Positions 47,521 through 58,644 of a stretch of 64,000 nt of DNA are shown one piece after another. Numbering within the stretch: the first letter of the stretch is position 1; each line of letters starts with the position of its first letter. This stretch comes from Marsupella aquatica (Eukaryota; Marchantiophyta), in assembly GCA_973895155.1 (NCBI GenBank), contig OZ316899.1, forward strand, positions 14,446,001-14,510,000, read 5' to 3'. A program made the translations under genes and the position numbers. Under the pieces are notes generated by a model, which saw only the letters and a program-made list of their open reading frames with translations, was not told the origin of the DNA and made no database searches.

Positions 47521-48477
47521 TCAATATTCCCATCCTACAAATGATCTAGCAAGTGAGGTGACAAGTGCATCGTCAAGTTCCACCTCAGGACGTAAGCTAC
47601 ATATACGGTGCTTCACAGCCCAAGGGATCTCATTGCTATTGAGGTCCAGCACACTATGCCTATACTGTGACTTCCAAATTTTTGTTGCACATCTCTTACT
47701 AAGTTGATCATAAGTAATCTCATTTTTTGCCTTGTCTCTCTTAATGTGCAATAGAGACCACTTTGGAGAGTTTAGGAGAAGATAACAACGAATGTCACTT
47801 GCATGTGACAGTTTCTCAAGACATGGCCAAAGAATTGTTAGAAGAAAATTGTCTCCACGATTGGCATGCGTGTAGGGCACTGGAAATAGTCCGGTCATGT
47901 CTGGGTTGGCAAATGCCTTCAAGGGGGAGTCATCCACAAGGAGTGTGTTGGTTTCATCATATAGATTTCCAAATGCACTCCATACCACCCGAAAATCCTT
48001 CAATAGCACATTTGCCTTTCCATTTATAATGTCACGCCTTTGAATGCCTGTGTCAAAGGCTTCCACCTGTGTGAATACAAACTTCAGTTTCAATTGCTCC
48101 TCAATTGTGAACATCATGTTCAACATTTTCACTGTTCGCGGCATCCCAGCACATGTCCAAATTGCAATGTCAAACCGGTCAAAAACCAACTTTAGAAACT
48201 CATGGAGCCCTGGCCTCCCTGTATACATGCGACTAGTTCCATTTGATCTATCCCAATGCACTCCACTTGTGGTGACAATATTCCTGGATGTGCCCTTGCT
48301 TTGGAATTTAATAGAATCCCAAAGTATTTTATTAAGGTCCAAAATCAGCAACTTCCGCTTGACGGGACCAGGTCTCGATTCTGCAAGTGCACCAAACACC
48401 ATTCTCAAAGAAAAGACCAAAAGTGAACTTTGGATTAGGATTGTCTCAGTCCAAAAATACAAGACAATGGCTGACAA
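47521..48477 (-). CDS. NIF/FCP1-like HAD phosphatase-family protein, DLN variant
   Basis: 318 codons. The likely true start is the internal Met of MVFGALAESRPG or an exon border just before it. Core motifs of the NLI-interacting-factor (NIF) family follow: KLLILDLNKILWD, TGRPGLHEFLKLVFDRFDIAIWTC, FTQVEAFDTG, KDFRVVW, NTLLVDDSPLKA and the LLTILWPCLEKL....DIRCYL helix. Canonical family members have DLDETL with two catalytic Asp; here the second Asp is Asn. A subgroup of plant NIF-like proteins also has DLNG, so this may be the native state rather than decay. Activity is doubtful. The frame is intact. It sits at the left end of the 12.3-kb element, downstream of the methyltransferase gene on the same strand. 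It may be a captured host gene. Confidence 0.65.
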   Translation of the reverse strand: MSAIVLYFWTETILIQSSLLVFSLRMVFGALAESRPGPVKRKLLILDLNKILWDSIKFQSKGTSRNIVTTSGVHWDRSNGTSRMYTGRPGLHEFLKLVFDRFDIAIWTCAGMPRTVKMLNMMFTIEEQLKLKFVFTQVEAFDTGIQRRDIINGKANVLLKDFRVVWSAFGNLYDETNTLLVDDSPLKAFANPDMTGLFPVPYTHANRGDNFLLTILWPCLEKLSHASDIRCYLLLNSPKWSLLHIKRDKAKNEITYDQLSKRCATKIWKSQYRHSVLDLNSNEIPWAVKHRICSLRPEVELDDALVTSLARSFVGWEY

Positions 48478-50429
48478 AAAAGAAAATTAACCTACATACC
48501 ATTTTTAGAAGCCTCACAATGTGTAGACGGATATGGAGACTTTAATTGGTGAGCGCATTCTGTGAGATTGAGAAGTATTTTAGATTGATATGAATAAATA
48601 CAAAGTCAAAGGCTGAATTTCATTCCAAAATAAGAGATCCGTATTCAACCCTAAATGTCAGCACCAAGCTCCTGTTGGATTTCAAAATTGACATCTGAAG
48701 TACTTTGTTCTACCCAATAAGGTGAAGTCCAAACAGGAGTTATCAACCCCAATTCTCCACTCTTATACTCCTCCTTATTGAGAATTGAAGGAGCAGCATC
48801 CAATGATATTTCTTGGCCTCAATTTGGCCCACTTTTCCACACGTAACATCATGCGTTGCATTCCAATGACCTCCATCCAGTTGATCCAACTCTATTTCCT
48901 TTCTTTTTTGAGAGCGGAAGGACAATAGGACTCCCCGAGTGTGAACAAACAAACACCGATTTGTCATCAGAAGCTTAAAAGAGTGTGTCAGGACAAGTTG
49001 AAGCACCTGCCTGGTTGTCAGCAGCCGTTGATGCATTTCCTCCTGGATTGATCGGAATGTCAGGCAATCCGCCAGTCTCCCCCTCGGTCTCCCCCCGAGT
49101 CAATTCTTTAGTTTCAGCTTCATTTGAATCTCCAAGCCTCATTGCGCCTTCATTGATCAGATTGGTTGAAGAAAGATGATCAAATGTATCAACCCTTGCT
49201 CCTTCCAGTTGCTCCATCTGTCCTCCCGACGTTGTTGGATTGGGATCATCCTTGTCCAAGTTATCATCAACTTGAACTTCATTGGGCCCCGGAGGGATGT
49301 CATCTAAACCAGATGAACGGTTTGGTGCAAGTCCAATATCATCATCTACATCGTAAGGCTCACCTTGACCAACACGGTCATCCAAATTCTTGACATATGC
49401 CTCCTCTGATGCCTCTACGCCTTCAGCCACTTTGTCAGCAACATCTTCAGACTCAGAACCATCGGATTCAACAGCGACAGCTACAGCCGCAACAGTGGTA
49501 GCCCATTGTCGAGAATTTTCAGCAAGTGATTCACAATGAGCTTTAAGTGAGGGAACTCTCTCGCAAAGGTAGGAAACAAAAGCTTCCACCAAATGCCTCT
49601 CGGAGTGAGAGTCACAATAAACAAAGCATTCCCTATCGCAAAAAAATGATGTCTTCATGACTTGGCCACCGGAGAAAAAATCTAGAACCAAATCTCCCGG
49701 TTCTGACAAGGATTCAATAATCCTTCGGATCATCCGCGTGGGTTTGGCATGAGGATTAACCCACCCTCCGCGACTGCCAACTGTCTCAAATTGAGGGGCC
49801 ATATTCATAATCTTGACGGCCTCTTCCGGGTCCAAAACCACTTTAAGGTCGTCGTTTTGTGTCCCCTCATCTGATTCCTTAGCCTTCCCCTTTCCCTTGT
49901 CGATCTTGCATACTTTGTAATCAACATCCTTTGCAGTATACAAGAATTTTGGCTTTGGATAGTTGGGCTTGAAAACTTCATTCCAATTGACGTCTTCATC
50001 TCGAGAAATCCCCGCAAAGATAACTTCTTCAATCCCCCACCCCAACATGAGTCATGAGGGTGCGGTTGATCATCTTGAGAATAGTTCCCATACTCAATGT
50101 GAATGGTCAAAGCTTTCTCTTGTCCCAGTTTACGAAGGGCACCATGGACATTCAATGCAAGTTGTCCAGGATGAACTGTTATCGTCACAACAATCGTGGG
50201 ATTTTGTGGAAGCTCCACAATGTATTCAAAGAGAACAAGAATCTCTGCTTCAGTCCATTGTTTTTGCGGAAGCCGGCTAAAATCAACAATGGCAAGAGGG
50301 CAGGTCGGAGGAGCTTCTTGCAATGACTCTGGATCAATGGTCTTCATGAGATTGTCGCTAAAAAATGTAGCCCATGGTAGGGTCCAAGAACGTGATCCTC
50401 CGCCAAATTTCTGGCAGTATATATCAGTC

Positions 50430-50740
50430 CCAGTCCAGAACAAAACTAGACAGTATCAGTGGAAAAATAATCTATTGAATGTGTATGAATCCATTTGGAC
50501 TGGGACCATCCCAGTCCAACGCAAAACTAGGTGATGTCAATGGAAATATTCTACTGAATGTGCATGAATCCATTTGGACTGGGACCATCCCAGTCCAACA
50601 CAAAACTAGACGATATCAGTGGACAAAGATTCTACTGAATGTGCATGAATCCATTTGGACTGGGACCATCCTAGTCCAACGCAAAACTAGGCGATATCAG
50701 TGGAAATATTCTACTGAATGTGCATGAATCTACTATATTG
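50430..50740. repeat. Dyad-motif array 1 (3 full units, period 79-81 bp)
   Basis: Each unit holds the palindrome with arms TTGGACTGGGA and TCCCAGTCCAA (third unit TCCTAGTCCAA) around a CCA loop, at 50495-50519, 50574-50598 and 50655-50679, plus a half site near 50430. The array lies in an apparent intron of the ParB/methyltransferase gene. Confidence 0.85.
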
Positions 50741-51544
50741 TACCCATCAAGCAGTAACACTTTGTACCTGAAATTTTTGATTGTCTTAAGCGTTTGTTTT
50801 GTTGTCCCCATGTTTTGGCCGGCTAGGTTTTCCACATTCCACAAATTGTCGCCTAGCATGAATGATTGTATCTTTGAAGCATGACTGAAACACCATCGTG
50901 CTATTGATCGCATTAGATTGCATTGAATGCTCAACTAATATTGACGATGGTGTTCGATGAGATAATATTCTTGACTTTCGAAATTCCAGCTTTTTTGCCA
51001 ATGCTGTCAGCTTGGCATCCTTGTTTGCCCATTCTCGAATCCATCTGGCTGCTCTAGCCGAATGTTGACCACTAATGGCAAGGAATTGAACCTCGCCCTT
51101 TTTCACGGCTGCTACAAAGTCCCTCCTATCTGATTCTGTGTTGTCATACTGCATTAGGTTTCTATGTTTTGTAGTGTAAGGAATCAAGTTTGCTATGTGT
51201 GGTTCATGCCCCGGATTTCTTATCATGGAATTGGCCACCTCCTTTACATGGTCTGCATTCAACATTCTGTAACAGAGTCTTGCCGACGCAGGGAAAATAC
51301 TGTCTACAGGAATAGAAAATAACGAATTGATCCCAAACGTATAATATTGCTCCATTTGTTGCAATACCTCATTACCTTCTAAGACCTTCTTCTCCTCAGG
51401 AGCGTCCAACTGCTCGTCCACATCTCGTGAATGCACTGTCAGGTTTTCTGTAGTGTCATCCATGATGGCACTGTCAATTTTCTGTTTCTTCTTCTGTCTT
51501 GGTCTCTTTTCACTTGCACTCGGCTTCTCAACCAGACATTTCTT

Positions 51545-51690
51545 CTCAACTGGCTTCTCAACTTGGCTTCTCGTACTCAGCTTCTCGTACTCGGCTTCTC
51601 GTACTCGGCTTCTCGTACTCGGCTTCTCGTACTCGGCTTCTCGTACTCGGCTTCTCAACTCGGCTTCTCGTACTCGGCTTCTCAACCAGA
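51545..51690 (-). repeat. 14-bp coding minisatellite
   Basis: Seven units of GCTTCTCGTACTCG (one with a final A) and one 13-bp variant, inside the ParB/methyltransferase reading frame. Because 14 is not a multiple of three and no phase contains a stop, the array can be read in all phases and its copy number sets the downstream frame. The ORFs on its two sides are out of phase by one. Confidence 0.85.
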
Positions 51691-52559
51691 AGTTTCTTCT
51701 CAACCGGAGGTTTCCTTTGGCTTTGTTTTTGTTTTCCCATTGCTCTTTGAGAGGTCGCTGCTGTAGTTCCCACGGTCTCTGTTGTAGGTTCTGGAGCTTT
51801 CTCTGGCGCTTGCTCGGGCACAGGGTTTGTATTCACCGCTGGAAGCTTTCTCATCTTGGACAATGATTCTATCCATTGCTTTGCTTTGACTAAATCAAAC
51901 TTGGGAGAAAATGCAACATCCTTATCAATTAAAACACCAGGCTCCTCCGACTCCAACGATAACAATCCAGCTTTCTCAAGTAAATTGCTTAACGTCCAGG
52001 TAGTTGCAAAAGAAAAATTGCCTTGGTGCTTCATCATGTTGAGTTTCAAATATTGAAGCCCATACATAATGTCAACTGGAAGCATACCAGTTACCCCGAC
52101 AACCAACTTCTTTGTGTCATAGGTCTTTGGAAAAAATCCCATTGACAAAACGCTCAATTCCCCACTTGCGTGCCATTCGACATTGAATTCAGAGGAGTAT
52201 GCCTTTGACAGAAGGTTAACTTTAACCCAACAGGACTTATCGTGCATCTCGAGAATGACCGTATTCATCTCTCTCCCTCCAATGCCAACAGAGACCACAG
52301 GTCCGCAAACAAAAGTCAGGCTATCATTTCCTTAGCACTTTAAGGTCAAAACAGGTTCAATCGTGGTTGATGGCACTTCATTATTAAGCGGGGTTCTTGA
52401 GAACTCAAGCCCCCATCGAAAGCGTGGGGATCTCTCATCTAGTAAGAATTCATCCAGGCAGTGGGTCGGTGCAATCGTGGGTTTGGAAACAACAAGATCG
52501 CTCCCTGCATCATAAATGTCATCCATGTTAGACTTAAAACCTTTAAAACATTCGAATAA

Positions 52560-52880
52560 CTCTTGTTGGATTAGGATGGTCCTAGTCCAACTTGAGATGG
52601 TTTTAGACTTGCTCCTACAATCGAGATTCAATCTCCTAGATGGATTAGGATCATCCGAGTCCAACTTTGGATTGGGATGGTCCGAGTCCAACTTTGGATT
52701 GGGATGGTCCGAGTCCAACTTTGGATTGGGATCATCCGAGTCCAACTTTGGATTTGGATGGTTCGAGTCCAAGTTTGGATTTGGATGGTCCGAGTCCAAG
52801 TTTGGATTGGGACGGTCCGAGTCCAAGTTTGGATTGGGATGGTTCGAGTCCAACTTTGGACTTGGATGGTCCCAATCCTC
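52560..52880. repeat. Dyad-motif array 2 (period about 27-30 bp)
   Basis: About ten units of GGATTGGGATGGTCCGAGTCC type. Each joins a GGA..GG half to a TCC.AGTCCAA half of the same palindrome as array 1. It lies between two probable exons of the ParB/methyltransferase gene. Open frames through it (Asn-Pro-Asp-Ser repeats) are probably not protein. Confidence 0.8.
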
Positions 52881-53099
52881 TAAGACTTAGGGAGGATAGG
52901 TGATGGATACTTACTAGGGATTCGTGATTGAAATTGTCTGGAGTCTTCGAGTGCCAGTTCCATACTGTCGCTCATAGAGGAGAGGTCAAACTCCTCCGTT
53001 TCTTCCACATAGGACATCACAAGGACGCGATTCGCTTCCATCTTTCTAACACATGGCAGCGTGACACGTGGCATCTTAGCAGGCGTCCGATCTAGGGCA

Positions 53100-53290
53100 A
53101 TAAAAAAGAATGGAGGAGGAAGGCGGAAGGCGGAGGCAGGCGGAGGCGGGGAGGCGGAGAGAGAACGGAGAGCGGAGAGCAGAGAGCAAGGAGAGCGAGA
53201 GAGTGAGGAGGAGAGCGAGAGAGCGAGAGAGCGAGAGAGCGAGGAGTGAGAGAGCGAGAGAGCGAGGAGTGAGAGAATGAGAATAAGGTC
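53100..53290 (+). repeat. GA-rich tract near the 5' end of the methyltransferase gene
   Basis: GAGCGAGAGA words for about 190 bases, just upstream (on -) of the probable first exon. This position fits a promoter or 5' UTR GAGA tract. Confidence 0.7.
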
Positions 53291-54109
53291 CTGGTTGGAC
53301 CTCTCCATCCCTTTACCCCCTCCTGCCTCACCCCGGCCTGTGTACGGCTGGTTGCCTCCTTCTACTGCGTACGGCCTGCTCTGGCGTACGGCCTGCTCCT
53401 GCATACGGCCCGTTGCCCTCACCTTGCATACGGCCTCCTTCCTTGATGTCCTGCCTACCTAACAGCCTTCCATGGTAGTCCCCGCGCAATTAGGCTCGTG
53501 AAGATAAGGTGTGTCCGCAAGCTAAGGTGAACGCGTACTCAACCCTTATCTTCACGTGATTTCCGGTTGAGCCGACTCGAGCGAAGGGTATAATTTGGGA
53601 GACGCCCACTTTGGAGCTCATTCTTGTTCTAGTTTCCCAAATCTGAGCTCCATGTAATCCGGAGTGGAGTTTCTCTTAAAGTGTTATGTATTGAGCCACT
53701 TACCTTCATTGGGTCAGCTTAGCCAGCTTCTTGACTTTTGGAGTCCTCTCAGTTTATCTTTTACAGACATGTGTGGTTTAGGGTTTAGTTTGTTTTTTAC
53801 TCCCAAGATTTAGTGGCATATAGCTTGTATTTCAAGGTTTTGGGAAGTTTTTACCATTATTCAAACAACAATGTATACCCCTTGGATGTGATATTCATCT
53901 TCTACCAGATCTTAATACTAAGGTGAGTATAAGGTTAATGCATTCAAATATAAGGTTCCATTATTTCATGAAACTGTATGTAGACATTAGGGTCTGCCTT
54001 AAGACCATGCAAACTTTAGGCTACACCATATCTAGGGAGATCCGTAAAATACGGGGTCTTCCTAAATTTGGATTTTTCTTAGCTTAAGATGTTTGAAGTT
54101 TATCTCCCA
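53291..54109. promoter_or_regulatory. Divergent intergenic region
   Basis: Lies between the 5' ends of the minus-strand methyltransferase gene and the plus-strand transposase-like gene, so it should hold both promoters. The word GCGTACGGCC/GCATACGGCC recurs five times at 53340-53440. No clear TATA box is singled out. No coding sequence. Confidence 0.45.
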
Positions 54110-54810
54110 TTACATCATGGGTTGGTCTAGGATGGTCCTAGTCCAAGTTTGGATTCGGATGGTCCTAGTCCAAGTTTGGATTAGGATCATCCGAGTCCAA
54201 CTTTGCATTGGGATCATCTGAGTCCAACTTTGGATTGGGATCATACGAGTCCAAGTTTGAACTTGGATGGTCCAAGTCCTAGTTTGGATTGGGATGGTCC
54301 GAGTCCAACTTTGGATTGGGATCATCCGAGTCCAAGTTTGAACTTGGATGGTCCGAGTCCAACTTTGGATTAGGATGGTCCGAGTCCAACTTTGGATTGG
54401 GATGGTCCGAGTCCTAGTTTGGACTTGGATGGTCTAAGTCCTAGTTTGGATTGGGATGGTCCGAGTCCAACTTTGGATTGGGATGGTCCGAGTCCAAGTT
54501 TGGACTTGGACGGTCCAAGTCCAAATCCAGAATCGGAGGATCGTAGTCCAAATCCAGACTCAAAGGATTGCAGTCCAAATCCGGACTTGGATGGTCCCAG
54601 TCCAAATCCAGAATCGGAGGATTGTACTCCAAATCCAGACTCGGAGGATTGCAGTCCAAATCCGGACTCAGATGGTCCCAGGCCAAATCCAGAATAGGAG
54701 GATCGTAGTCCAAATCCAGACTCGGAGGATTGCAGTCCTAATCCAGACTTGGATGGTCCCGGTCCAAATCCGGACTCAGATGGTCGTAGTCCAAATCCGA
54801 AATTGGAGGA
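54110..54810. repeat. Dyad-motif array 3 (about 25 units)
   Basis: Units of 26-30 bases such as GATGGTCCGAGTCCAACTTTG, drifting after 54520 into CCAAATCCAGACTCGGAGGA-type units. Same half-palindromes as arrays 1 and 2. It ends 75 bases before the ATG of the transposase-like gene. Confidence 0.85.
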
Positions 54811-54884
54811 TAGTAGTCTGAATCAAAATTTGCATGAGTTTGGTTTTAACCCATTTTTTCAGTGTGTAGGATAACAGGAAAAGG

Positions 54885-57800
54885 ATGTCTCAAAGGTTTT
54901 CTAGGGGCGATGATGTTACCTTGACAATCGATGGTTACGATGTTGGAAATGGGACAGTTCAAAAGACAGATCCGCGAGAGAGTGTTCAAAATATTGTGCT
55001 GGGAGAGAATCGAATTGGGGTTCTCATTGAGAAGGCCTTTGGTGAGACTAGGAAGCTCCCTTTTCCAATGCCTAGGGCAGAAAATCTTCATGATGCCATT
55101 GACTCATGTGTCATTTGGGATATGCCATGTGCATATCGATTTGCGGATAAGATTACTCAAAAATGCATCAGTATTGGTAGTTGTTCGACTCGAAAAGATA
55201 ACAACATCCATAATTTTGCAAATGTAGAGGAGGATGCTTCGACCACCCTAAGGCCAGGCGATGAGGTTGAAATGTTTATCTCTGGCCATTGTGTGGCCTT
55301 TGGAGTTGTTTTCAAGACCGATCCAATGGAGAGATGTCATAACATATTACTCGGTGAGTCTCGGGTTAGTGTAAAAGTCACAGATGTGATTCATGGTAGT
55401 AAGACTTTACCTTACGCACATGGTGGAGCTGCAACAATTGAAGAGGCAAAGGGCTCCTGGGTTCTATGGGATGTGGTTGACGTCCACAATAAAGTATGGA
55501 ATGTTGATATTGATGGGAGCAACAAATCTTCCTCTAAGAAGCAGAAGGACAAGGCAAATTTTGTTTCACAGTCTTGTTCGGCGAACACCATGGACACTAA
55601 GTGTGACTATTTTCATCGGGAAAACTGGATGTCAGAGTTGGTTGAACTCTACACTGGTTTGGATCAAACCAAAATGGTTGCCACTGGAACGATCACTGTC
55701 CCTCAAGTGACAGCAGCAGTTGATGATGAAATTCTTGGTGATAACCATGTTGGGATTGCTGTGAAAGATGTCGTGGCAGCACAATACTTTCCCAACATCC
55801 ACAAGGGAGTAGTGAGTTTGATTCGATGGCGGATTGATTCAACAAAACTAGTTGCAAATGGAAAATTCTTGTCAGACATTTTGGTGGAAGGTTCTGAGAG
55901 GATGGACTCAATGGATAGGGATGAACTCAATGCGGATGTAAGTGATAGAGGAGTACTGCGTTCAAGGCCGTACAATTTTAACAAGAGGAATCAAGTAGAT
56001 CCGAATGAAAAGAAGAGGAGGTTGTTGGAAACCAAGGCAATTTCAAAAACAACAGAGGCATCAATTGATGACGTGAAAAGAGAAAATTGTTGCAAGCAAA
56101 AATGTTGTCTCATTATGCCAAGGGAAAACATCGAAGATATTAGGATGGAATTTCATGGGATGTCAAGCGAGTCAAAAACGTCACACGTTTTCAACCTCTT
56201 TCACTATAGAGAGGATGATGTTCGTGATAAGGGACACCATGTTCTTAAGGGTATGGTCTTATACAGACATGCATTTGCAATTATCCACGGTTTTAGCCAC
56301 ACCAAATATTATGATTACAAAAGGAGATATGTGGAGGGTTGCAAGATTGAGTTCCATGGCAATACGGGCTTGATGAAAACAAGGGCAAATACCTTGCATG
56401 CACGAGCTCTGTTGGAGGCTTTTTTGACTCAAAATGCAGAGCCCATGCCTCATATGCCTTATGGAGGGGCACATGGGACAGACTCTACTGAGTACCGTCT
56501 TCCGGCGTGTTACAAGAAGCTAGAGATTCTGGAAGATGTGAGAACAAAGATGAAGGAAGAAGGGCTTCCTCTTGTCACAGAGAATACTCTCTACAAGATC
56601 TGGAGCAACTCATTTGCAAACTTCAGTTTTCATAAAGATGGTGCATTTGCCAAGTGTACTCTTTGTTGTGAATACAAAGACAGTTTGATGCGAGAAAGAA
56701 GGAAAAAAGAACGTGCTGAAATTGAAGAAAAGCGAGCGCAACATCTTTATGAGCAAATGTCACGTAGATATGTTTACTACGCTCATCGAGTGATGGCCAA
56801 ACAACACCCAGGAGAATATCTTTGCATTATCCACGACAAGATGGATCAAGCAAAGACATGGATTCCAAAAATGGTCAGTACTCCTAAATCTCTTTCGGGT
56901 CATGGAATGCCGCTACCTATTGCTCTCATAGGGATGTTGACCCACGGGAGGGATTCAGGAGTTTATGCACACTTTAGTGTCACTGGCCTTTGGCCAGGAG
57001 ATGCCGATTTCACAGTGACATCCTTGGCTAAGTGTCTTCGAGACCTTGAAGAGTACAATGGAGACAAGACAGGTGACATGTTGGATGGCCTTCATTGGGA
57101 ACCTCACATACCTTTCTTTCAAGCCCTACTTGACTTTGAAGCATTTTTGATGGGTTATTTGGAACCAAAGAATATACCGGTGAATAGGTATATTGGTTCT
57201 GAAGATGGAGCTGAGAGTCGGACTGAGACCGTCCCAAACCAACAAGATGAGGATGAAGGAGAAGACATGCAAGGAGAGCAAGGCAGTCCATCGTTCAAGC
57301 CCTTGCCAAGGCACCTAACATTGCAGATGGATAATTCAGCAAAGGACAACAAAAACCAGACTGTCATGGCATTTTGTAGCGAGCTTGTGAGTAGAGGAGT
57401 ATTTGAAACTGTTCAAATGTCTTTTCTAATGGTTGGTCATACGCACGAAGATGTTGATGCACTCTTTTCAAAGGTATCATATCAAGTTCAGCACAAAGAA
57501 GTTGCAACCCTCCTTGCTCTTATGGCAGAGGTATGGGAATGCGAGAGCATTCATCAAGTTCCCAGATTGATACAAGAAGTTGCATCTTACAAAGAATATC
57601 TTCAAACTTTCAAGGTGAAAGATATTCAAGGTCACTCAAAACCTGTATCATTTCTTTTCTCTATGAGAGATAATGTACCAATATTTCAGTATAAGTCCCA
57701 TGTAAAGCAAGCTTGGGCTCCAGTTGGTGGAAGGTGCATTTGGGCAACAGATCTAACAACAAATTCTCTTCTTTTACCTAGTGGAGAGCCCTTAGCTAAA

Positions 57801-58644
57801 TCCATTGGAGAGATACACAAAAAATTTGAAGAGATTATCCCATTTCTTAACAAGTACCTTGATTTTTTGAGAAGGAGTTGCACTGATGAGACATCTATAG
57901 CATATAAGGAAAGATTTCCTCTTGTGAAATATTGGGAGAGAATTGTGGAGTTGTTGACAAATGGGCTCGCACTAGAAGGGGAGGGAAGTACTCAATTTCC
58001 CTTGAAAAACAGATTTTGGCCTAAGACTAACCACGGCACTGGTTACAAGGTCAACCAACCGGAACAAAGTGGTCCTCCAAGTGAAGATGCGGAGAATGCA
58101 GAGATAACGGCTCTTCAAAATGAGGTCTTGGAAGAGATGGAAGATCAAGCAACACCATTTGTTGGATCTCGAGCTAAGAGAGAACAAGGACGATGGATTC
58201 CTTTACAGGATATTTGTGAAGGAAACTTTGTATTTCTTCGACCCGAGGATGATTGGGAGAATAAAAATGGTGGAGGTCATTTCTGGTTGGTGAGAGCTTT
58301 GGGTTTGGTGGACCCAAAGCATGAAGTCCCAACTACATCTTCAACAAACCCTTCTCTGCCTCGACAGGTACGCTCCAATGTTCCCAGTTGAATGGTGGAG
58401 GCCTAAACACTCTAAACTTGATGTGACTTAGAGTGCGCGGTATCTAAATTGTTTCATGTCCACTAAGACATGGGAACGAGATCCAGGGTTTGGTGAGAAT
58501 ACTCAACATTGGCAGTATGCAAATTCTACAATGTATGGTTTTAAATCTGGAATGAAAGAAGAAAACATGGCGGGCAGAGGTTTGAAGATCCCTCGAAATG
58601 TTCTACAAACTGTCCAAAATTATCTTCAAAGGATGGACAAGTAG
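54885..58644 (+). CDS. DUF8039/DUF7869-type transposase-like protein, near-intact
   Basis: One 1168-codon frame from ATG 54885. Three N-terminal repeats of the DUF8039 kind lie at residues about 7-85, 118-205 and 245-325 (GDDVTLTIDGYDVGNGTVQKTDP..., ..ILLGESRVSVKV..). The central region (about 530-900) is DUF7869-like with an RNase H-type layout: LCIIHDKMDQAK (about 652), LTLQMDNSAKDNKNQ (about 814), and VGHTHEDVDALFSKVS (about 851). Such proteins are abundant in seed-free plants and look transposon-derived; transposase activity is inferred from the Asp/Asp/Asp-Glu pattern and the element context. A CFAKCTLCCEY Cys cluster lies at about 590. Near 58375 a 1-nt shift leads to a frame with FPVEWWRPKHSKLD, TAG 58429 (Gln fits) and a C-terminus ending at TAG 58642. 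It is the best-preserved gene in the window. Confidence 0.7.

Larger units (their letters stand above)
48655..53070 (-). pseudogene. ParB-like / DNA methyltransferase-like fusion gene, multi-exon, frameshifted
   Basis: Pieces on the minus strand follow one another. Exon near 53070-52905: MPRVTLPCVRKM.... Exon 52555-52335 and 52320-51690: unknown domain, then Pro/Glu/Ala linker, then 14-residue repeats YEKPSTRSRVREAE. ParB-like domain at 51340-50960: IPVDSIFP...DHVKEVANSMIRNPG....P.IA, and ISGQHSARAARW. Then an intron with dyad repeats (about 50760-50430). Methyltransferase-like domain at 50430-49540: LAIVDFSRLP, WGGG then IEEVIFAG, HAKPTRMIRRIIESLSEPGDLVLDFFSGG. Last an acidic tail to TAA 48975 and perhaps one more exon to 48655. 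KP..........PGD.VLD.F.G is the motif X/I layout of N4/N6 beta-class enzymes; the DPPY motif is not recognisable. One-base shifts lie at the C5 run 50034-50038 and near 50935, and a repeat-length shift near 51600. Confidence 0.5.

Noticed and set aside
52332-52853. Asn-Pro-Asp-Ser repeat protein on - and matching repeat ORFs on + (52516-52903, 54392-54821)
   Set aside because: These read through the dyad-motif arrays in several frames and both strands, so openness comes from the repeat. Only the part 52555-52335 on - looks like a real exon.
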